This document shows positions 1 to 11,667 of a DNA stretch of 55,804 bases, piece by piece. Below the pieces are notes generated by a model, which saw nothing but the letters and a program-made list of their open reading frames with translations, did no database searches and was not told where the DNA came from. The first letter of the stretch is position 1; the number at the start of each line of letters is the position of its first letter. The stretch comes from Hypsibius dujardini (Eukaryota; Tardigrada; Eutardigrada; Parachela; Hypsibiidae): NCBI GenBank assembly GCA_001579985.1, contig LRSR01013362.1, positions 1-55,804 on the forward strand. The letters run 5' to 3'. The position numbers and the translations under genes are program-made.

Positions 1-38
1 GTGTCTGTGTCTGTGTCTGTATCTGTGTCTGTGTCTCA
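1..38. repeat. TGTGTC hexanucleotide microsatellite at left window edge
   Basis: Near-perfect tandem repeat of TGTGTC/TGTCTG units running off the left edge. It lies in an intron of the coiled-coil gene on the minus strand. The same motif family closes the window on the right. Confidence 0.95.
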
Positions 39-59
39 AACCGTAACATTATTACTAAC

Positions 60-1672
60 CAAATTGACCTCTTTCCCGATTCGCTCCAGAAGGAGCTTAT
101 CGTACTGCGCTCTCTCCGCAGAGGCGGCCAATTCTTCATGCTGATTTTTCNCCTCCCGCCAGTACTGCTGTTCTTGTCCCAGGTAATACGTCAGATGCGC
201 GGTCTTGCCTTCGAAAAGAGTTTGATAGTACTCCGACTGTGTGGCCTTCAGCTTCTCCTTGTATACCTACGTATATAAACATAACATAACATGTCATTAA
301 CGGAAAAGTGTGACGTTGCGGAAGAAACCAGACATTCCGGTGGGTACAGCTAATGTTAGCATATTAGTTACCAAATACCATTTCAGACCAAAAAGTGAGG
401 AAAACATACTATTCGTTTTTATAGAAATTTAATAACGTTTTTTCTTTGCTCCAAACAGGATGGACCAGGGCAAAAATGTAAAAATTGCATGTCCGTGTAG
501 AAAATTCGCTCACCCGATCCGTGTGTGTAATTGACCGTGCGAGGTCTTGCTTAGCCCGTTGGAACATTTCGCAGGTCTGCCGCTTGGTCTTCATCTGCAG
601 CTCCAGCGTGGTTAACTGATTGAAGATCTGCGTCTTCTCCGTCGCCGCCAGTCCCGTGCTGACGACAATTCTCTTGCGATGTTTATTCAAGTTCGCAATA
701 ATCTTTTGAAGCTGTAAACTGCAGGAATTGTTAGGATCCCGTTCCAAATTTATCCATCATCTATCGTCGGAATTAGGAATGGCTAAACTAAATTGAACTA
801 AAAAAGAACTAAAACTAGTCGGCTCATTTGATTAAATCTAAGCAACAAAATTTTAGTTAAATTAAAAATAATTTGTTCATTAAGTTTTAATTTAATAAAA
901 AACTAATTAACCGACAAATATTGGTTTTTGCCATCCCTAAATTAGGATTGTCTTACCAATTTACTAACAGTCAACGACAAGACTGATTACACTGGAAGGT
1001 CCAGGGTATGGAAAAAGGGGCGGAACAGGGGGTGGTTTCAAACAATCGAACAACCAATCACCTAACCACCCTCTGCTCCGCCCCTTTTGCCCATACCCCG
1101 GACCCCCAGTGTACTCAACACCAGACCACCCCCTGCTCCGCCCCTTTCGCCCATACCCCGGACCCTTTAGTGTACTCAATCGAACAATCAGACACCAGAC
1201 CACCCCTGCTCCGCCTCTTTTGCCCATACCCTGAACCCCCCCCCCGTGTACGGAATCTTGTCGTTGATTGTACCTCTTTGATGCTGAGGGTGTTGAGCCG
1301 ACCGCCATCCCTCGCCGGCATCACCTTGCCCCGGTCGTTTTCCTCGCCGAGTTTCGGATTGGTCTTGGGATCGGATCGGTACACCAGCTCGTACAGCTCC
1401 TCCAGGTATTCGTCCACATCGGCCACGGCGGGTACGGGCCGTGGAATGGCCACCACTGCTTCTTGGGTTAAGGCGTTGTTTTTGCGAACCACCCGTGGAC
1501 GGTTGCGGACCAACAGGCGGAACACCTTTTGCCGTTCATGTCGTGCACGTCGAGTGTCTCCGAAAGGGTTCAGCAGGTCTCGCAGACTTTTTGCGGGAAA
1601 CTCGAGTTTATTTTGACGCATCGAGTTGCTCTTCTTCTTGGATGATTTACTACTGCCCTTGCTGCTCGGCAT
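60..1672 (-). CDS. Coiled-coil protein, N-terminal part (continues past left edge)
   Basis: Three exons are visible: 1672-1274, 711-514 and 266-60, all phase 0, giving 268 residues before the next donor at 59-58. The ATG at 1672-1670 starts a basic Ser/Lys-rich head (MPSSKGSSKSSKKK). A segment with NPFGD and many Arg follows, then an acidic stretch (DVDEYLEELYEL). From about residue 130 the protein is highly charged and helix-prone, with heptad-like Leu and Lys/Glu spacing, so a coiled coil is likely. I do not recognise the family; an axonemal or basal-body role is only a guess from neighbouring MORN genes. Base 151 is an ambiguous n inside exon 3, so one residue is undetermined. Intron 1 contains the foldback at 998-1255. 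The 3' end of the gene is outside the window. Confidence 0.7.
998..1255. repeat. Foldback with three tandem ~65-80 bp GC-rich units
   Basis: A GC-rich unit with the core GCTCCGCCCCTTTTGCCCAT occurs three times in direct orientation (about 1070-1240) and once inverted near 998-1036. RNA or single-stranded DNA here could fold into a long hairpin. It lies in intron 1 of the coiled-coil gene and creates false ORFs on both strands. Confidence 0.75.
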
Positions 1673-1909
1673 GATTCGAAAGATAGAACTCGAACGTAAT
1701 TTAAAAAATAATTATATATGGGAATTAAGGGGACTGCTGAACTGAGTCAGTTTGCAGATGAGACAAGCTTTGCCTGTGGGTATTCTCATCCAAATTAATC
1801 GAGTCTCCCATGGAAACTCGACGTTGTGGCTAGTGCGCGATATTGTCGAGCTTTTGTAAGAGCGCCAATCGACCCGTTGTACTTATGTACACTCCGTCTC
1901 AACTGGCTA

Positions 1910-2103
1910 GTACTGTACGCTCCCGATCTCAAGGGTTGATTATGCCCCACCCCCGCTGATTCACATCAAGCCTCAACGGATCGTTCAATTCCGTTCACTT
2001 GTCCGTGATTGGTGCGTTGGTTTTTGCCTGACAGGCTAAGCTACCTTGCTTGATTGAAATCATTTCGGCTTCAAAAATTTTAAGTGAATCTGAATGAACA
2101 ATT
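1910..2103 (-). mobile_element. MITE family A, truncated copy
   Basis: Starts with the family terminus GTACGCTCCCGATCTCAAGG (1915-1934) and follows the complete copy at 19461-19741 in reverse orientation, including a shared CACCCCCGCTGATTCACATC segment and GTGAATCTGAATGAACA near the other end. The far terminal repeat is missing. No coding capacity. Confidence 0.8.
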
Positions 2104-2402
2104 GGGCTGGAATTGAATCCGTGACGTCACAGAGTCTTGCACGGGGGGGGGGAAGGCGGGGCTAAGTTGGCCGTTGGAATCGCGACAGTACAGTACACAA
2201 CGGCCGTATCTCCGTAGCCGCGTATCCGCATCTAGTGTGTCGTACTTGCGGACTACGTAGTACGGACTTGCCTTGCCATGCCCGTGTCGTGCGATGTGAT
2301 CCGGGTTTGGGTGAGATTTCTTCCCCACCATCACAACTGTGTTGTCCGTCATTTTCCGGGAGAGTTTGCGTGACCTAACAAGATTTTCGGGAAGGCATAG
2401 TT

Positions 2403-2538
2403 TACTGTACTGTCACGATCATTTGGTGCTGCGCTTTAGAACCACCGTATATTATGACTGCAGTGAAGTAAAGTGTGCGCAGTCATAATGTACGGGTGGG
2501 TCTACAAAGCAGCACCAAGTGATCGCGACAGTACAGTA
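2403..2538. mobile_element. MITE family B, copy 1 (near-palindromic)
   Basis: Left end TACTGTACTGTCACGATCA matches, inverted, the right end TGATCGCGACAGTACAGTA. Most of the element is one long imperfect stem, including inverted copies of GTATATTATGACTGC. It abuts family C at 2540 with no spacer. Relatives lie at 19301, 24919 and 27031. Confidence 0.85.
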
Positions 2539-2539
2539 C

Positions 2540-2769
2540 GAGGCAAAGCGTGTATTTCGGCTCACCCTCCACTTGGTCGATAAATCGGCTCACTCATGGA
2601 TTTCTCTTTGATGTCAACTGCTTGATTGTTTCCTTTTCAAAAATGCTATAGTATACTAGGATACAGTACAGCGAATCAAACAATCAAGCACCTGCCATCA
2701 AAGAGAAACCCATGAGTGAGCTGATTTATCGACCAAGTGGAGGGCGAGCCGAAATACACACTTTACCTC
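2540..2769. mobile_element. MITE family C, copy 1
   Basis: About 70-bp terminal inverted repeats: the left arm contains GTGTATTTCGGCTCACCCTC and TGGTCGATAAATCGGCTCAC, and the right arm carries their inverted versions with few mismatches. The centre is AT-rich. The second copy is at 9198-9410. No ORF of note. Confidence 0.9.
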
Positions 2770-2770
2770 A

Positions 2771-2917
2771 TACAGTGAAAGTACTGAGATTCGTACAACG
2801 TCAGTGTTGTTTCTATTTTACTGTCTCAAACTCCAAACTAGAAACGGCCGGCTCTGAGCAAACGGCTTGATAGAAATAAACTCACGTGACCGTTCGAACC
2901 TCAGGACTTTTACAGTA
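2771..2917. mobile_element. MITE family D, copy 1
   Basis: Shares its body with the copy at 7432-7581, including CTCAAACTCCAAACTAG and AACGGCCGGCTC. Termini start TACAGTGAAAGT and end in the inverted form. CAGT ends next to TA resemble Tc1/mariner (pogo-type) elements; that assignment is inference. Confidence 0.8.
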
Positions 2918-3367
2918 CTTACTTGATTGATTGATTTTGCTGTGCCGTTTTTTCTTTTGGCGCTTGCAGTTTTCTCCTGAAACTCTTTCAACTCGCTTTT
3001 ACTCTGCTTCCTGCCATCGTTTGGGGCCTCTTCAGTACCTCTGCACGCATCGACATTGGAAGAAATTAGTAACGACACTTCGCGTCAACTCGGCCACCGT
3101 GAAGATGAGAAAGATATAGGGAATTATCGATAAAACGTTGATCGGTAAGTCGCGGTCATTTCGCCTTTCGCTTGATTGATTGATTAACGTTGTTTGACTG
3201 AGCGAGAAGTTGCCGCTTTCCTTTGTTTGATGACTGAGCTGAACGGAATACCACCACGTTGTCAGTCATGGAAATCAGCGCCTAAAGCCCGCAGATTTTT
3301 ATTCCAGGACAGGAGGGGAGACTGGGAGATGCCGCCGATGTTGGAGATTGGGCAGAATAAAAGGTGC

Positions 3368-3672
3368 GTGACGAAGTTGATAAGGAGGTTCGTTGAATTG
3401 ATTGATGGATTGGCTGGATTGAAATTGAGTGACGAAGTTGATAAGGAGGTTCGTTGACTTGATTGATGGATTGACTGGATTGAAATCGAGTGACGAAGTT
3501 GATAAGGAGGTGCGTTGAATTGATTGATGGATTGGGCGGATTGAAATTGAGTGACGAAGTTGATAAGGAGGTGCGTTGGATTGATTGATGGATTGGCTGG
3601 ATTGAAATTGAGTGACGAAGTTGATAAGGAGGTGCGTTGAGTTGATTGATCGATTGGCTGGATTGAAATTGT
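3368..3672. repeat. 61-bp minisatellite, five copies
   Basis: GTGACGAAGTTGATAAGGAG recurs at 3368, 3429, 3490, 3551 and 3612, a constant 61-bp period with few substitutions. It lies upstream of the PC-esterase gene and has no coding signature. Confidence 0.95.
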
Positions 3673-3829
3673 TTTGAGTGATTTTATATTTTGGTCGATG
3701 CTGTTGTCGCGGTGAGACTTCGAAGCACGGGTGATTTTCTCACGACTTGTGTGAAGTTTTTTTTCTACCCTATACAGTCTCAGAAATATTCCAGTCTCAA
3801 AATATAGTCGCTAAAAGCACTGATTTTTG

Positions 3830-4020
3830 AGTTTTCATTTGGTGGTGTCTTGGTTGTGCTGTTGATCGGTAGATTGGTTGATTGGTAGAGTTATTACTTT
3901 TTGCTTGCGCCGTTGATCGGTTGATCGATTGATTGCTAGTTATTAATTTTTGCTTGCGGCGTCGATTGATTGATTGATTGCTAGTTATAACTTTTTGCTT
4001 GAGCTTTTTACAGTCTAGTT
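3830..4020. repeat. TTGATTGATT-rich tandem repeats (~50 bp unit)
   Basis: Three diverged units containing GATTGATTGCTAGTTAT followed by TTTTTGCTTG are arranged head to tail just upstream of the first PC-esterase exon. GATT-rich simple sequence of this kind is common in the window (20285-20370, 31565-31600). Confidence 0.8.
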
Positions 4021-4105
4021 GATTGTTGACGGTTTTCCCTCCTTCAGGCCGCATTCGAATTCACCAGGAGACGCATCCAAGCTGGGCGATTGCAATAGAA
4101 AAAAG

Positions 4106-4481
4106 ATGCCCAAGTTACAGTCTGGTGATGGTGAGTACAATACAATAATGTACCACGTATTTGTCTGTAGAGGCTCTAGAGGATCTAGCGTGATGAGTAT
4201 AATCTTTTTCGTTGACAGCTGGGCTGCCTCAGGAGCTGAGTGAGGAGGCGCAAGGGGCCGTGCCGGTGTATATCAGTCCGCTGATTTTGAAACAGGACAT
4301 TCCACGGACAGAGTTGATGAGCCAAGTGTCGGACCAGTTCGCTCGGAGTCTGCCGTTGACGGACCCAACCTTTGTCGGGAATACGTTCGCAGCTTTCAAG
4401 CCCTCAGATGTTCGAGCGATGCTGGCCGGAAGGATGGTGGTCTTCATTGGGGATTCTAGTACGTAGGCAAACGATTCAGGC

Positions 4482-4523
<42 letters not shown>

Positions 4524-7500
4524 TGAATTACGCTAACAGGCAGGATGTTTGTTTGATTGATCCCTTCTGTAACTTTCTTGTAGTTGTGCGTGGCATGTAC
4601 AGAGATTTAGTGCACTTCTCTTCTGATGAGTCGATGGTCTACCCGTTCGACATGGGCAAGAAGGCGGAGCTCCGTTTCGAAGGAGATCTCTTGGTGAAGG
4701 GTCACAAACTCACGAATTCTACTCCATCCAATAGCATCGACTTTGAAGAAATTCGTCTGTTCATTCCGCCCACCGTCGACTTGGCTGTATCGGTGAGCAA
4801 GATGAAATAGATTGCGAACGCGGTTCGGTTTGCTGGCAGGTAAATAGCGCCACTAACGGAACGGATTGTTATTCCTCTTTTTTTCAGTATACCTTCGCGA
4901 CTAGAATGTGGAATGAGAAAGTCAAGAATACTCTCAGAACAGTTTACTTTGACAAAGACATCAAATACGGCTTCCCAGAATTCGTCTTTATGAATTCCTG
5001 CCTTTGGGATCTGGATCGGTATGCTGGTGGAGGCGTGTCTTCTTAGGAATATTTGAGGTCTGCGAAATGTCTGAACCTTCCATTATAGGTATGACAGGTT
5101 TAAAAACGCCCAAGAGTTCGCGAGGACATACCGGACGGACATTGATGCTTTCGTGAGAAGCTTCATTCTGCACAGTGGCGGGAGGTCTTGCTTGATTTTC
5201 ATGTCCACACTGCCGTTGGGGAAGCACTGCACCGGCGCGTTCCTGAGTGATGAGCAACGGGAAAAGGATATTTCACACGGCAGCATTTGGTCAGTGCATG
5301 TCGGCCGCTGGGGACGCTCCTGGGGGGGGGGCTAGCAGGGGTCCAGGCCCCTATAGCAGTGCCAGGGGTCCAGGTCCCTATCGCAGTGCCAGGGGTCCAG
5401 GTCCCTATCGCAGTGCCAGGGGTCCAGGCTCCTGTAAGCCCATCAGGGCGCGCCCGAGGGAGTTGTTGAGGTTGTCACCAGGGTTTTATATGGATACTTC
5501 TGGCTTCTGTTTCTGCCTTTACGGATTGCCATATTTTTCAACTCGCGTCTTTTATTTTTGTATCACCGTTAGGCGATACATCACACCTGCCAATGAGGTG
5601 CTCAAGGAAGCCGTGGCCGACTTTCAGCGTAGGGGCCTCAACGTCGCCTATCTGGACTTGAACACACTGGCTACCAATCTGGAGTTGGCGCCTTGGCGGG
5701 AAAATGTACGTTCAAACGGGGAAGCAAAACGACTTGCCCTGCAGTACATTTTAAAGTTTAAACGAAAAATATGATGACCAGGTGGGAGGAAGAGAGGTAG
5801 AAAATTGTTATTTCCTAATTTCTACCATTGGGAATGCTCTGCAGGGATGTTGGTTGATAACTTGACCGCTTCGGTAGTGGCGCAACGGTGAAATGTTTAT
5901 TAATGTTAGGTCTAGCAACTGAAAGTTTGATAGTTAACACGTTTATTAGATTGAAAGTAGAGAAAGGTAAAGAAGAAGACTGGAAGAAAGGAAGGAAAGA
6001 GGAAGTACAACTGTCCCTAGAAGTAGTAGAACACATGATTATATAGTAAAGTGTTAACTATAGAAATGATAGTAACTAAGCAACTAAGCAAGGTACTAGT
6101 ACTAACTAAGCAAGGTACTGGTACAACTAAGCAAGATGCTAGTACAACTAAGCAAGGTACTAGGGAGTCAAATAGCTGTAATGATTGGATATGAGGACAG
6201 TAATGGGCGTAGTCCAATATTACTAAATTTTGTTTGCAGGACGGTACTCATTGGAAACCACAAGCTCATCGGCTCTTCACATTTTCCATCCTTTCAATGA
6301 TTGCGAGAATTATCAACAAACCTTTGCCGGTTGGCGCATTCGAAAACTATATCAAAGCTTGTGACGATTTGGCCCAATTGTAAGTGTGGACCACTTCCAT
6401 CTCACTCCCATCCCACTCCCATCTCACTCCCATCCCACTCCTATCCCACTAAATTTATGTTCAAAGTTAAACGGGTCGTTTTGCTGTTTTGATGACTCTC
6501 CTAGCCAAGTGTTATCCATTCCCGCCCATATGAACCATAATTTCTCATTCTCCTCGCAGTGACCTGTATTTGCGGTGGATGGCGACGGACTATCTCCGCC
6601 GCACCGGCGCGACCCTGCTGCAGGTCGAAGCAGCCATTGACAACCGGCACAACCGTGCGGCCGGCGTGGACGCTCCGCCGACGATCCCCCTCGGACCGTC
6701 TTCACCGATGCCTCCGCCGGAACTGCCACGGTGGGCCCGTCCGGAGGCTCGAGCCATCACCCCCGCGGTCCACGGACTCCACAACCAGTACCAGAACTCT
6801 GCAAGGACGACCGCGACATCCATCATTCAGGAGCAGACTGCACGAGACGTTGATGGTTCCGCCGCTGAAAACATGCCTCGGTGCACCACGCCGCCGTTTA
6901 TCGAACCAAGCGATGATCCTATGACAGATTCACCCAACCCGTTTGACCAACTCGGTGTGGGCGATGAGGCTTCCACGATTTGTTCCTCCGGACCACCCAG
7001 TCCGTGGACTCCCGCACCGTATTCCCCGCGGCCCGGCTCGAATCCCCAATCTCCGGCTGGTTTCAGGCCTGCTTCATTCCAGCCAGTTGAGAGTCTCATC
7101 GTGACTGCCCAGTCTCCACCGTCGCCGGCCTCCAATTCGGCGGTGGCGACCTCGAATTCGGTGGCGACCTCGAATTCAGCGGCGACCTCGAATTCGGCGG
7201 TGGCGACCTCGAATTCGCCGGTGGCGACCTCGAATTCGCCGGCTGTTCCTGCCTCGCCGTTCACATTTCCCACCACACGGCCACGGTCGACAGAAAGCTG
7301 TTCTGCCATTCCGAAACAGATGGCCGAAAAGTCCGCTGCAGGTAAGGGCCGGATGGGCAACCTGAACTTTCTTCAGCGAGGGCGCGAACCGGAAGAACGG
7401 AGACTAGCATGGGACATCGTTTTATTAGCGGTACAGTGAAAGTCCGGAGATTCGAATGACGTCACAGTGTCAGTTTCTACTTCACTGCCTCAAACTCCAA

Positions 7501-10500
7501 ACTAGCAACGGCCGGCTCCGAGCAAACGGTTCGACAGAAATTATCTCACGTGACCGTTCGAATCTCAGGACTTTGACTGTAACTTAAGGGCGAACGCGTC
7601 ACCAGGTGACGGAAACGGCCGTAAACGGGCCATTGATCCTCTTCAAACACAACAGATACAGATAAAGACAATGTAGAAAACTGAGAAAGCAGAAGCAAAC
7701 AAATAGGGGCGTGGTGGGTGGGAAAGCAAAAGTTACCGGGGCGAACGTGACAAAGCTGAAACTGATTTCCTCGCACTGAAACCTCACCGTTTCACTTACA
7801 ATAGAACCAGAAAGTTCGCGACCCAACAAGACCTTGAACAAAATTATGAAATCACAAACGCGCGGTGATGCACGGCGAGATGGGATGACGAGTAGTGACG
7901 AGATGGGATGACGAGTAGTGGCGAGATGGGATGATGAGTAGTGACGAGATGGGATGACGAGTAGTGTCGCGATGTGATGACGAGTAGTGGCGAGATGTGA
8001 TGACGAGTAGTGTAGGTGAATCGTCCAGTTGTAATCAGATTTTGCCCGTGGTCGAAATCCTCTTCGTAAATTTCGACGACGAAAACGATGTGCTCACACA
8101 AAACACTTTGAAGTATTTCCAACGCATTATTGCAGAATGACTTTTCTGTATCCTGATTAATAAAGCCATACTTGTGATGGTTAGGGAAGTTAATTTGGCA
8201 GTTGCAGGAACGACACGTAGCTCTGCTCGCTCATATCGAAAAACGCTTCTGCTGGTGTTTGTGATGTTGGAAGTTTTTTGGACAGTACCGGTGAAAAACT
8301 ATCGTAAAATATGACTTTACCAATAGAACAAACAGCGGAGTTGGTCTGAAATTTACTGTGTCTGGAAATACTTTCGACGTAAACAAATCTAAACGAAAGA
8401 GTACGTTGATTGCAACGTTAACCGGAAAACCAGTGAGATGATTAATGAAGTTTCTGCCCATCTCTAGGTGCTGTGAAGAGTCTGAGAACGCCTCCGACGC
8501 CGGTTGCGAAGCTCGACTCCAGCGGAAGGGAATTCCCATTAACGCAATCCATGCGACAGTTTGTCGCGTCTATTCCGGCTGCTCTCGCTACCTCAGCGGC
8601 GACTGTGGCCAGCCGTGCTCCAGAAGTTGGGACAAAAACGGCGGTGAATGGGAATTCTCAGACAGTTCGCGCTGGCGGCGAGCGGAAGGGTGACCGTCCA
8701 GCGGAAAAACGCCCGGCGCCAACGCGACCCAGCGACAGCTCAAAGCGACGCTCAATTCCGGCTACCACTAGTGAGCTCGCCTCATTTCGGGTCGAGGAAA
8801 GACCGTCTGATCGTGATAAGGATCGAGGGTCCTTGCAATCGCAAAGCCGCAGCAGTCGAGATGAGCCGGCATCGCAGCCGCTACCTCTTCCTCGACCGCC
8901 TTCGAAGAACGTAGAGACTGGTGCGACAGCGGTAAGTTTGTGAACCGGGTTCGCTGAGGTTCCTTCCATGAGGACAGTGTTCCTTCCATGAGATCAGTGT
9001 TTCTTCTATGAGATCAGTGTTCCTTCCATGAGATCAGTGTTCCTTCCATAAGATCAGTGTTCCTTATAAGATCAGTGTTCCTTCTATGAGATCGTGTTCC
9101 TTCCATGAGATCATTGTTCCTTCTATGAGATGAGTGTTCCTTCTAGGAGATCAGTGTTCCTTCCATGAGATCAGTGTTCCTTCCATGAGATCAGTGTGAG
9201 GCAAACAGTGTATTTCGGCTCACCATCCAAATTGGTTTTAAATCGGCTCACTCATGGGTTTCTCTTTGATGGCAGGTGCTTGCTTGTTTGATTTACAATA
9301 GTATAATGGGATATTGTATAGAAAATCACACAAGCAAGAACGTGCCATCAAAGAGAAACCCTTGAGTGAGCCGATTTAAAAACGGTTTAGACGGTGAGTC
9401 GAAATACAGGAGTTTGAGCCATTTTGGTCAATGCGTGCAGCTGTTTTTTACCACAGCTGACCACGCAGTCTTGGCTCAGTCGATCGATTGATTGAATTAT
9501 TTAGGCGATCTGTTGCTGAATCAATGAATCACGCAGTGTGAGAAACATTTGCACGCATTGGTCAGAATGGCTCAAACTCCGACCACCCGTTTTGTTGGGC
9601 GCCGGTAAAAAGTTGGCTTTAATTCGGTCGGCCTGAAATTTTTGCCACGAGTGTACCAACAGTTTACTGCGTAATTCGTGCTGGTAGGGACGACATCAGT
9701 CGTAGAAATTGGATTACGTCACATCAAATGAGGATCGGGTTTTATTTGAAATCCGTTGATTTCGAAAATTTCAAACGAATTTCGAATTTCGAAAATTGTA
9801 CAGGGAATTTTCTGTTTGCAATTTATTTTATTGGCCAATTTCAAGGAGATTTCAGTCTGCTGAAGAGCTTTTGCGTATCTCTGATGCTTTTTATGCGCGA
9901 CTTTGTCAAATAAATTAGTTTCGCGGATTTCTTCGCACTGATTGGTTGTTCAATTTTCTGTTCAAAATCGAGGCGCAGTCAAACTGTCCATTTTTGTTCG
10001 TGTCTCCCTACCATCCTTACCAGGCTCCGTATTTTTTACGTTGGTCATTCGTATTAGTCAATCAAGCAATTCATCATCCGATAAATGAAAAAAGGAATTG
10101 ATCTCATTTTAATCTTAATTCTTTCAGACTAACAAGAAACCGGTACCGCCGCCTCCCTTGAAGCCCCCTGAACGTGTCCCGGCTCCTCCTCCGCCGCCAC
10201 CGTCGAACCCCAGAGACCGTTCCGCCCCGCCACCGTCGAACCCCAGAGACCGTTCCGCCCCGCCACCGCGTGTACCAGCCACCCGTCCGGGTCCACTGTC
10301 CGCCGCCACGGTGGAGGCAGTTCGGCTGCACGGGGAAGCTTCCATCCACCCTCCAGCACCGTCTCGCGAAATCGGGCCGCCACCGGCGTCTCCCACGGGT
10401 GACGACTACGCCTACCCGCCGTCCAAACAGTTTACCAATGATTCATCGCTGCAGCCACCGTTGGTTGCGCCTACTTCGGTGATTCCACAGCAGCAGGATC

Positions 10501-11667
10501 GGTTTACCTTGCTGTCGCAGGCGGTGAACGAACCGCCGGTCTTCCCCTCTCCGACCGCCATGGGCTCGTACTACAACGGCCACGCGCAGCAGCAGCCGAG
10601 TTACGATATGTACGGGTATACACACCAGCAGTATCAGCAGCAGACTCCGTATGCGAACGGCCGGATAGGACAGCAGCTGTACGCACAGTCCAACGGTTTC
10701 GCCTCTTCCGTAAGTCATCCAACGGGACGGTGTGCTTTCAGTTTGCCTTTCGGTCCATCTCGTTTGGTCTCCCTTTTTCACACTTTCTGTGCATTTGTTT
10801 GGTCAAACAACAAATTAGATTAGGATTCCACACAAAGTGCGACAGTGAGAATCAAAACTTGAGTTTGTCTGCCTATTGAGCTTGTCTGCCTATTGAGTTT
10901 GTCTGCCTATTGAGCTTGTCTGCCTATTGAGTTTGTCTGCCTGCCCAGTGAGCTTGTCTGCCCATTGAGTTTGTCTGCCCATTGGCCGCCTGTTAGTTGT
11001 ACCATCCCTGACTTGACTTCCGTCTTATCATTACGTAACTGTCCTTGGTGATGAAATCACACATGTCTGTGCAATGGACAGAGCTTTCACGGTTCAACAA
11101 CACTAGAATTTCCGCGTTGAAGTTTCGAAAATGAAGTCTGCCTCCCTTCCCTTTCTGCCTGTTTTGTAGAAGTTCTGTCTACTTCTTTCATCCGCAAGTG
11201 ATTGTGCTTCCTGTTCGCCTGTCGATCTCTTTGAAAGGCATGAGATGCCACGGTGATTTACTCCCAAGTTCTGGTGTTCCTTCCAGGGCATGGCCGATGC
11301 GCCGTACCATCCGTACGGACAGTCCTCGTACACGTACCAGTCGAGCTCTGGCGACCAGATGTCCGGCACGCCGGTCTACCAAAACGGCCACGGAATGCAG
11401 TGTCATATTCAGAACCAGGCTCATATTCAGAATCAGATTCAGAATCATATTCAGAACCAGGCTCAGATTCAGAATCAGGCTCAGTTGTATGCGACGTCAT
11501 CGCTGCTGAACCAGCTGGTAAGTGGTGCAGACGCTGTGCTGAATCGAGCGCCGTTGGTGAGCCCGCCCATGCAGCAGCCGTTGATCTCCGATGAGTGGCA
11601 GTCCCAATCCGGCCACGACGATTACCTGGATGATGACCCATTTGAAGCGCACCAGTTCCGCGATTGA
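4106..11667 (+). CDS. PC-esterase domain protein (PCED1/FAM113-type) with long disordered tail
   Basis: Eleven exons: 4106-4130, 4219-4458, 4584-4792, 4888-5018, 5089-5289, 5573-5705, 6240-6379, 6560-7341, 8468-8931, 10128-10709 and 11287-11667. They sum to 1095 codons plus stop with every phase matching. Residues 86-98 read GDSIVRGMYRDLV, the catalytic Ser block of the GDSL-like PC-esterase fold. Residues 314-318 read DGTHW, holding the Asp-His pair, followed by AHR. The esterase domain spans about residues 60-360 and most resembles the PCED1/FAM113 group, whose substrate is not established. Vertebrate PCED1 proteins are roughly 430-450 residues; here some 700 extra residues are Pro-, Ser-, Ala- and Gln-rich. 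They include an SNSxVAT repeat (exon 8), polyproline (exon 10) and an IQNQ repeat (exon 11). The tail could in principle be a second gene, but phases join cleanly. Introns hold several minisatellites and MITEs. Confidence 0.88.
4478..4522 (+). repeat. (AGAC)n microsatellite
   Basis: Perfect CAGA/AGAC tetranucleotide run in intron 2 of the PC-esterase gene, a few bases downstream of the GTACGT donor. Confidence 0.95.
5330..5440 (+). repeat. 27-bp minisatellite
   Basis: About four copies of a 27-bp unit with core CAGGGGTCCAGGTCCCTATC, inside intron 5 of the PC-esterase gene. The unit contains a short GGTCC/GGACC dyad. Confidence 0.9.
7432..7581. mobile_element. MITE family D, copy 2
   Basis: Left end TACAGTGAAAGTCCGGAGAT pairs with right end ATCTCAGGACTTTGACTGTA as a terminal inverted repeat of about 25 bp. 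Same body as 2771-2917. It sits in intron 8 of the PC-esterase gene and supplies the stop codon if exon 8 is read through. Confidence 0.88.
7870..8013 (+). repeat. 23-bp minisatellite, about six copies
   Basis: Unit with core GACGAGATGGGATGACGAGT repeated with single-base changes, in intron 8 of the PC-esterase gene. Confidence 0.9.
8960..9196 (+). repeat. 20-bp minisatellite, about twelve copies
   Basis: TTCCTTCCATGAGATCAGTG repeated head to tail with small deletions, at the start of intron 9 of the PC-esterase gene. It ends exactly where MITE C copy 2 begins. Confidence 0.92.
9198..9410. mobile_element. MITE family C, copy 2
   Basis: Begins GAGGCAAACAGTGTATTTCG and carries the long inverted arms GGCTCACTCATGGGTTTCTC and its reverse, as in copy 1. 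The right end stops at ATACAGG and passes straight into a family E fragment. Confidence 0.88.
9411..9656. mobile_element. MITE family E, 5'-truncated copy
   Basis: From AGTTTGAGCCATTTTGGTCA onward it tracks the complete copy at 53184-53515 to the terminus TTTTTGCCACGAGTGT. The first about 70 bases of the family are missing and replaced by MITE C. It lies in intron 9 of the PC-esterase gene. Confidence 0.85.
10858..10985 (+). repeat. 17-bp minisatellite
   Basis: TTTGTCTGCCTATTGAG repeated about eight times, alternating TTTG and CTTG starts, in intron 10 of the PC-esterase gene. Confidence 0.92.

Noticed and set aside
3366-3672. Possible CRISPR-like array
   Set aside because: The 61-bp period is a head-to-tail minisatellite with no variable spacers, in a eukaryotic genome.
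7342-7439. Read-through end of PC-esterase exon 8 as the true C-terminus
   Set aside because: It runs into MITE D, while the GTAAGG donor at 7342 joins exon 9 in phase and the following exons keep phase to a stop.
10104-10396. Gly/Arg-rich minus-strand ORFs
   Set aside because: Antisense of the proline-rich exon 10 of the PC-esterase gene.
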